From positions 1 to 10,386 of the forward strand of contig JAIRRK010000009.1 of the NCBI GenBank assembly GCA_031256015.1: 10,386 nt of DNA, given 5' to 3'. The notes beneath the pieces were generated by a model. The model was not told where the DNA came from. It saw nothing but the letters and a program-made list of their open reading frames with translations, and searched no databases. Positions 6,749 through 10,386 of this stretch are shown in pieces. The translations under genes were made by a program, and so were the position numbers. Source of the stretch: Dysgonamonadaceae bacterium. Its GTDB lineage: Bacteria; Bacteroidota; Bacteroidia; Bacteroidales; Azobacteroidaceae. Each line of letters starts with the position of its first letter. The stretch's first letter is position 1.

Positions 6749-7597
6749 TTATACTATATTTTTAAATCGATCGGGATATTTTACAACTAATTTCCAACCT
6801 CCCATCGATGGTTTGTTCAAAGCATAAATCGGACGCAAAAAAGATTGAATCCGGCGAGCAATCGGTATCCATTTATTTCCGTCGAGCGTTTTTCCTTTTG
6901 TGATTGTATCGATTGCGCGCAAGCGTTTTCTCAGATGTCTTGTTCTTCCGGTTGCTATCCGGTCTTTATCCTGAAATCGATCCATAATCATGTCGTAATC
7001 GACACATCCGAAATGAAATAAATATAAATTTTTATCTATATGAAAATTATGTCCTTTAATCCGATGAAATCCCGAACCCCAACGTACCGGCTTGGAAATA
7101 ACACAGGGTTTTGTGTAACGCGGCGAAAGGAAAGCATAACTGCGTTGTTTCAAAAAAGGCTGATTTCGGTCTAATTTTGATTCGCAGTTCATGTTTTGTC
7201 CGATATCCAAACCCAAAGCCGAAACGGAAACCGGGACGGAAATTTCGCTCAAATATTCGTGTAAGGATTTCCCGCAAGCGGGGTCAACCGCTAAAAATTC
7301 ATCGGCGTCAACACCGATAATCAAGTCATAAGTTTTCAGCAGATTGGCAGCTACTTGCGAAAGATAGCCCAAACGTCCTTTTTCGGCAGCAATAACTTGT
7401 CCGGGAATCCGTTCCCGATGAATGATATTCGCGTTCCCTTTATTTTCCGGCATTGTTTGATCTTCACCGTCCAAGTAGATATATAAATTTTCTTCTCCCA
7501 ATCGACTACCGTAATAAGCAATCCATCTGGACAAGAAAAATTCATCGTTTCGCGCCATTGTGATGGCACCTATTTTCTTATTATTCGTACTTTGCAT
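6749..7597 (-). CDS. Glycosyltransferase family 2-like (Glyco_tranf_2_4 type)
   Basis: A 282-residue protein whose opening KIGAITMARNDEFFLSRWIA (8-27) is characteristic of the GT2-like group in which the usual PVYN is replaced by an A-x-ND/EE pattern and the next segment reads W..YY. LYIYLDGED (38-46) and DLIIGVDADEFL (91-102) form the donor and metal site, with DADEF as the DXD-type motif. SGFHRIKGH (175-183) and LYLFHFGCVDYD (191-202) are the conserved acceptor-side segments of the group. A basic C-terminus (RKRLRAID, FLRPIYALNKPS) follows. The ATG at 7597 overlaps the end of the acyltransferase gene by 17 bases, and the stop lies 3 bases from the Stealth gene. It should add a sugar near the lipid end or to the core of the glycan; the specific reaction is unknown. 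Confidence 0.85.
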   Translation of the reverse strand: MQSTNNKKIGAITMARNDEFFLSRWIAYYGSRLGEENLYIYLDGEDQTMPENKGNANIIHRERIPGQVIAAEKGRLGYLSQVAANLLKTYDLIIGVDADEFLAVDPACGKSLHEYLSEISVPVSVSALGLDIGQNMNCESKLDRNQPFLKQRSYAFLSPRYTKPCVISKPVRWGSGFHRIKGHNFHIDKNLYLFHFGCVDYDMIMDRFQDKDRIATGRTRHLRKRLRAIDTITKGKTLDGNKWIPIARRIQSFLRPIYALNKPSMGGWKLVVKYPDRFKNIV

Positions 7598-8453
7598 ATC
7601 TGAAACGATTATGAGTCCATAAATATAACTCCGGACGGCTCCGAATAGTATTTTCCAAGTACCGATAATATATTTCCGTTAACCTAAAATCGGGAAGTTG
7701 TTTGGGATCATCATCCATTTTAACAAAAGTAGCTTCGTAATAACCTCTTTTAGGTCGCTTTATTTCAAGATAATAAGCATCCATTCCATACCTTTTGGTT
7801 ATTGTTTCCGTTCCCGTCAAAACCGGTGCTTCGTGATTCAAAAAAGGAAGAAAGTGTTTTAGATTCCTTGCTCTCGGCGTTTGGTCGGCAATATAACCGA
7901 CAATGGTTGTGCTGTTATTTTTGATTTGCTTATTTATCCAGCGAAGTGTTTCTTTTTTTTCGATGTTTATCGCTCCGAATCGACTTCGATTTTCTCTCAT
8001 CAGTCGATTAATTTCCTGATTGGTCAATGGTTGATAAATCTGCCCCGAAATAATATCTCCTTTCATGTGCAAAGGAAAAGAGCTGACCCATTCCCAATTT
8101 CCGTAATGTCCCAAATACAGCGAAACCGATACTTGATTATTCAGTGATTGACACAACAAATCCATATTTGTGAATCTCATCCGACGCTTTATTTCCTCAA
8201 TGGAAATGGTTGCAACCTTACAAGTCTCCATAAATACATCCAAAAAGAAATGATAAAATGCTCTTTCTGTTTTTACGATTTCCTCAAGGCTTTTTTCGGG
8301 AAATGATTCGACCAAATTTTTACGCGTTATTTTCCGACGGTATCTGATTACATGATAAAACAAGAAAAACAGACCATCGGATAAGATGTACATAACAGAT
8401 AACGGAGTGTGTGAAAACAATTTCCAAAAAGCCTTAACCAATATATATTTCAT
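7581..8453 (-). CDS. LpxL/HtrB-type lysophospholipid (lipid A) acyltransferase
   Basis: A 290-residue membrane-associated acyltransferase. A hydrophobic N-terminal segment (about 18-36) anchors it in the inner membrane. The catalytic HX4E motif is HYGNWE (116-121, in LYLGHYGNWEW), followed by GYIADQTPR (186-194) and the family's C-terminal signature PELYLWTHNRFR (274-285). The family adds a secondary acyl chain to lipid A or related lipids. I chose ATG at 8453 (MKYILVKAFW): the frame extends to a TTG at 8489, but that codon overlaps the TATTTTTG promoter box and could not be transcribed from it. It is first in the glycan operon and overlaps the next gene by 17 bases, so acylation of the lipid carrier and glycan assembly are co-expressed. 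An in-frame A8 run lies at 7953-7960 (IEKKET). Confidence 0.9.
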   Translation of the reverse strand: MKYILVKAFWKLFSHTPLSVMYILSDGLFFLFYHVIRYRRKITRKNLVESFPEKSLEEIVKTERAFYHFFLDVFMETCKVATISIEEIKRRMRFTNMDLLCQSLNNQVSVSLYLGHYGNWEWVSSFPLHMKGDIISGQIYQPLTNQEINRLMRENRSRFGAINIEKKETLRWINKQIKNNSTTIVGYIADQTPRARNLKHFLPFLNHEAPVLTGTETITKRYGMDAYYLEIKRPKRGYYEATFVKMDDDPKQLPDFRLTEIYYRYLENTIRSRPELYLWTHNRFRYAKYE

Positions 8454-8486
8454 ATAGTTACATTCTTTAATCACCCACAAAACATT

Positions 8487-8494
8487 CAAAAATA
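8487..8494 (-). promoter_or_regulatory. Bacteroidota -7 box (TATTTTTG), proximal promoter of the glycan operon
   Basis: TATTTTTG on the minus strand matches TAnnTTTG. Initiation about 7 bases downstream (near 8480) gives a leader of roughly 27 bases to the ATG at 8453. It also rules out the TTG at 8489 as start. A clear -33 element at the usual 19-21 base spacing is not visible; the nearest TTTG (8520-8523) is 25 bases away. Confidence 0.55.
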
Positions 8495-8519
8495 TTTCGT
8501 GAATTTATCTAAAGCTCTG

Positions 8520-8527
8520 CAAAAATA
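8520..8527 (-). promoter_or_regulatory. Second TATTTTTG box, distal promoter candidate of the glycan operon
   Basis: An identical 8-base box sits 33 bases upstream of the proximal one. It may be a second start or may contribute a stretched -33-like TTTG to the proximal promoter. In an AT-rich spacer a chance copy is possible, so this is weaker than the proximal call. Confidence 0.35.
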
Positions 8528-8583
8528 CAATTATTTTCTTTAATTCTATCGTTTATTTTCATCCGATTTTGCAATATCGGGAT

Positions 8584-8627
8584 AAAAAAAGAAAGCTTAA
8601 CTTCTTTTTTACAAGGTCAAGCTTTCT
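8584..8627 (-). terminator. Intrinsic terminator after the gamma-carbonic-anhydrase gene
   Basis: On the minus strand AGAAAGCTT (8627-8619) pairs perfectly with AAGCTTTCT (8598-8590). After one mismatch the stem continues by a few pairs (GAC/GTT side, one wobble), leaving a loop of about 10 bases. Seven T (8590-8584) end the hairpin. It lies about 20 bases after the stop codon at 8648 and ends the PspC/carbonic-anhydrase transcript before the glycan-operon promoters. The plus-strand reading lacks an equally good T-run directly after the stem. Confidence 0.8.
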
Positions 8628-8647
8628 AAACAAACAGTGATTTTTTA

Positions 8648-9160
8648 TTATTTGTACCAATCTGAGTACATTAAATAGTTTTTCGCTATTTTTTGATTGA
8701 TTTCTTTTGATTGTTCCGGATCCAATTTTTTGATAAATTTTGCCGGTGTTCCGCCGTAAATACTTCCGGGCTCTACTTTTGTTCCACTCAAGACAACCGA
8801 TCCGGCTGCAATCAAAGCACCTTCTCCGATTACGGCATGGTCCAAAATAATCGCACCCATTCCGATTAACGCTCCGGTTTCAATTTTGGCACCATGAACC
8901 ACGACATTGTGTCCTATAGAAACGTTATCTCCAATTTCGGTGACCGATTTTTGATACAACGTATGAATAACCGTTCCATCCTGAATATTGACTCCGGCTC
9001 CAATCCGAATCGAATTTACGTCGCCTCTCAAAACGGTATTGAACCAGATACTGCAATCACGTCCGATTATTACATCTCCTATTATTGTCGCATTATCCGC
9101 CAAAAAAACATTTTCTCCAATTTGAGGAGTAAATCCTCTCACTGATTTAACAAGTGCCAT
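8648..9160 (-). CDS. Gamma-carbonic-anhydrase-like hexapeptide-repeat protein (YrdA/PaaY type)
   Basis: A 170-residue left-handed beta-helix protein of normal length for the gamma-CA-like group. Hexapeptide repeats run from about residue 18 to 140 (for example ATIIGDVIIGRDCSIW, VSIGHNVVVHGAKI, ALIGMGAIILDHAVIG). The three zinc-ligand histidines of the family can be placed: H in TVIHTLYQ and two in IGHNVVVHG, spaced five apart as in Cam. The C-terminal helix ends MYSDWYK. The fold forms trimers with Zn or Fe at subunit interfaces. Members may hydrate CO2 or act as thioesterase or have no known activity, so carbonic anhydrase activity is possible but unproven. It follows the PspC/GIN gene by 14 bases and is followed by a strong terminator, so it is the last gene of that operon. 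Confidence 0.93.
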   Translation of the reverse strand: MALVKSVRGFTPQIGENVFLADNATIIGDVIIGRDCSIWFNTVLRGDVNSIRIGAGVNIQDGTVIHTLYQKSVTEIGDNVSIGHNVVVHGAKIETGALIGMGAIILDHAVIGEGALIAAGSVVLSGTKVEPGSIYGGTPAKFIKKLDPEQSKEINQKIAKNYLMYSDWYK

Positions 9161-9174
9161 ACTACTTTTAATTA

Positions 9175-10386
9175 TTAATGCAAGCCGATTTTACCCATTC
9201 CCGAAAAAGAAATATTCTTTGATTTAGGTTCTTGAGTATATACGATTTCACCAATTCCATCCACCGTTCCATCTAAATAAAGAGACGGATTACATTGAAT
9301 GGAGCCGACGCCATCCAACTGAGCTCGTACGGAATCGACCCCTAAATCGAAAGCCCTAATTATTCCGGCTCCTTCCACGTCAAAGGTAGCGTTTTTTGTT
9401 TGTCCGACCAAAGTCACGGAACCTATTCCTTCGGATTTAACATTCAATTTTTGCACGTACAAACTATCGGCCGTAATCATTCCGGCTCCTTCCATATTAA
9501 TCTGTAATTCATCTCCGTAAAATGCCTGAGGAAGATTAATATTTCCGAGTGATTTTAATGTTAATTCATTTATATTTTTTGAACGAACTCTGACAATTGA
9601 AGGCACTGTCGGTTTATAAGGCTTTCGGGTTGATGATCGGATTTCCAATAATCCATCGTCATTTTTTAATTGTAAATATTCAAGCAAATTGGAATCGCCA
9701 CTGATTAAGACAGAGTCGTCTCCCTCTTTGATTTGCTCGATTTGCACATTTACATTTATATCTCTCATTTTAATTTTTTCTATTAACGGAAAAATCATTT
9801 CTTTTTCTTCAATCACTCCATTTCCCTCAATTATATCAACGGAATGAAAATCAGAACGGACATACGGCGATAGTTTGACAAAAAATAAACTGATCAGTGC
9901 GATTATCCAAATAATTAAGCCGGTCCATCTGACCCCTTTGTGCAACGGCTTCAAATTCAGTAAACGAGCAATACACATATAAATGAACGTGATTATCGGA
10001 ATCCCTATAATACAAGAGATAATAACGATTAGAATCAATGGATTTACAGAAAAATCAAGAATGGAATCAAGAAAAAGAGAATAATCTTTTCCAATTCCCA
10101 AAAGAAGTACAAGAAAGAAAATAATCAAGACGAATAAAATCAATAAAGGAATACCGATGACTATTCCCAACGAAATTAAACTGACTTTTAAGAATCCGAT
10201 CAGAAAACTCAAACATCCTTGCTGTCCTTTTTTCTTTTCCGCATCTACTCCTTCAGCAACGGTTTTACCGATATTTTCGACCGTAATAGGCTTTCCTCTC
10301 ATTTGGAGTTTTCGTTCTGCCGAATAAGCTTCGGGAAGAATTAACCAAGCGATTAAATAAACAGGAATAATCCAAAATGATGTTGC
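9175..10386 (-). CDS. PspC-domain membrane protein with C-terminal GIN (DUF2807) domain, 5' end beyond window
   Basis: The frame stays open to the right edge (403 residues visible). The methionine at 10302 is internal: the 28 residues before it read SFWIIPVYLIAWLILPEAYS and continue into AERKLQ, the last helix of a PspC domain, whose start is outside. MRGKPITVENIGKTV then follows, the link usual in Bacteroidota PspC proteins. Three hydrophobic blocks come next (about residues 58-98, 112-140, 155-171). After that, about residues 185-403 form a beta-rich GIN/DUF2807 domain with repeated G-x-G-x-I units (EGAGMIT, EGIGSVT, EGAGIIR, DGVGSIQ, DGIGEIV, SGMGKIG), likely outside the inner membrane. 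PspC proteins sense or respond to envelope stress; the GIN part may bind surface polymers. Both roles are family-level inference. It is co-transcribed with the gamma-CA gene 14 bases downstream. Confidence 0.88.
   Translation of the reverse strand, partial: ATSFWIIPVYLIAWLILPEAYSAERKLQMRGKPITVENIGKTVAEGVDAEKKKGQQGCLSFLIGFLKVSLISLGIVIGIPLLILFVLIIFFLVLLLGIGKDYSLFLDSILDFSVNPLILIVIISCIIGIPIITFIYMCIARLLNLKPLHKGVRWTGLIIWIIALISLFFVKLSPYVRSDFHSVDIIEGNGVIEEKEMIFPLIEKIKMRDINVNVQIEQIKEGDDSVLISGDSNLLEYLQLKNDDGLLEIRSSTRKPYKPTVPSIVRVRSKNINELTLKSLGNINLPQAFYGDELQINMEGAGMITADSLYVQKLNVKSEGIGSVTLVGQTKNATFDVEGAGIIRAFDLGVDSVRAQLDGVGSIQCNPSLYLDGTVDGIGEIVYTQEPKSKNISFSGMGKIGLH

Noticed and set aside
8454..8489. Upstream extension of the acyltransferase frame to a TTG at 8489
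   Set aside because: The TTG lies inside the TATTTTTG promoter box and the extra 12 residues do not resemble the family N-terminus; ATG 8453 fits better.
9175..10302. Complete gene starting at the ATG at 10302
   Set aside because: The frame continues in the same protein to the window edge with a PspC-type membrane helix before this Met, so it is an internal residue of a partial gene.

Overview
The window reads as a chromosome segment of a Bacteroidota member, most likely order Bacteroidales. It is AT-rich and closely packed, and I see no convincing Shine-Dalgarno sequences. Short TAnnTTTG boxes, the -7 element used by the primary sigma factor of this phylum, lie just upstream of the first gene of several transcription units. 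The protein families also fit: a PspC/GIN-domain membrane protein, a FecE-type ABC ATPase with LSDGE signature, and a surface-glycan operon containing a GT11 fucosyltransferase and a Stealth phosphotransferase. I cannot name a genus. There are ten protein-coding loci, one of them split in two by a frameshift. No rRNA, tRNA, CRISPR or insertion sequence was seen, and no gene-free stretch exceeds 300 bases (the longest gap is about 194 bases, 8454-8647).

Layout. (1) 1-986, minus: a GT-B fold (group 1) glycosyltransferase, cut by the left edge. (2) 1050-3050, plus: a two-gene unit divergent from it, an ABC ATPase with no permease beside it and an uncharacterised ATP-grasp-like protein. (3) 3065-8453, minus: one six-gene glycan operon. 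In transcription order it is an LpxL/HtrB-type acyltransferase, a GT2-like transferase, a Stealth sugar-phosphate transferase, a GT2 transferase, an alpha-1,2-fucosyltransferase, and a GT2 transferase split by a one-base frameshift in an A6/T6 tract. Gene joints are overlaps or gaps of 13 bases or fewer, which argues for one transcript. (4) 8454-8647: the boundary, with an intrinsic terminator for the upstream unit and two TATTTTTG promoter boxes for the glycan operon. (5) 8648-10386, minus: a gamma-carbonic-anhydrase-like hexapeptide protein preceded by a PspC/GIN membrane protein that runs off the right edge; its N-terminal PspC part lies outside.

How the genes work together. The operon looks like a dedicated unit for a lipid-linked surface glycan (lipo-oligosaccharide, LPS or capsule): an acyltransferase for the lipid part, four sugar transferases and one sugar-phosphate transferase for the glycan. 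Fucose alpha-1,2 linkages and Stealth-type phosphodiesters could both contribute to host-like or immune-evasive structures. The least explained part is the plus-strand ABC ATPase/ATP-grasp pair, whose substrate cannot be read from sequence.
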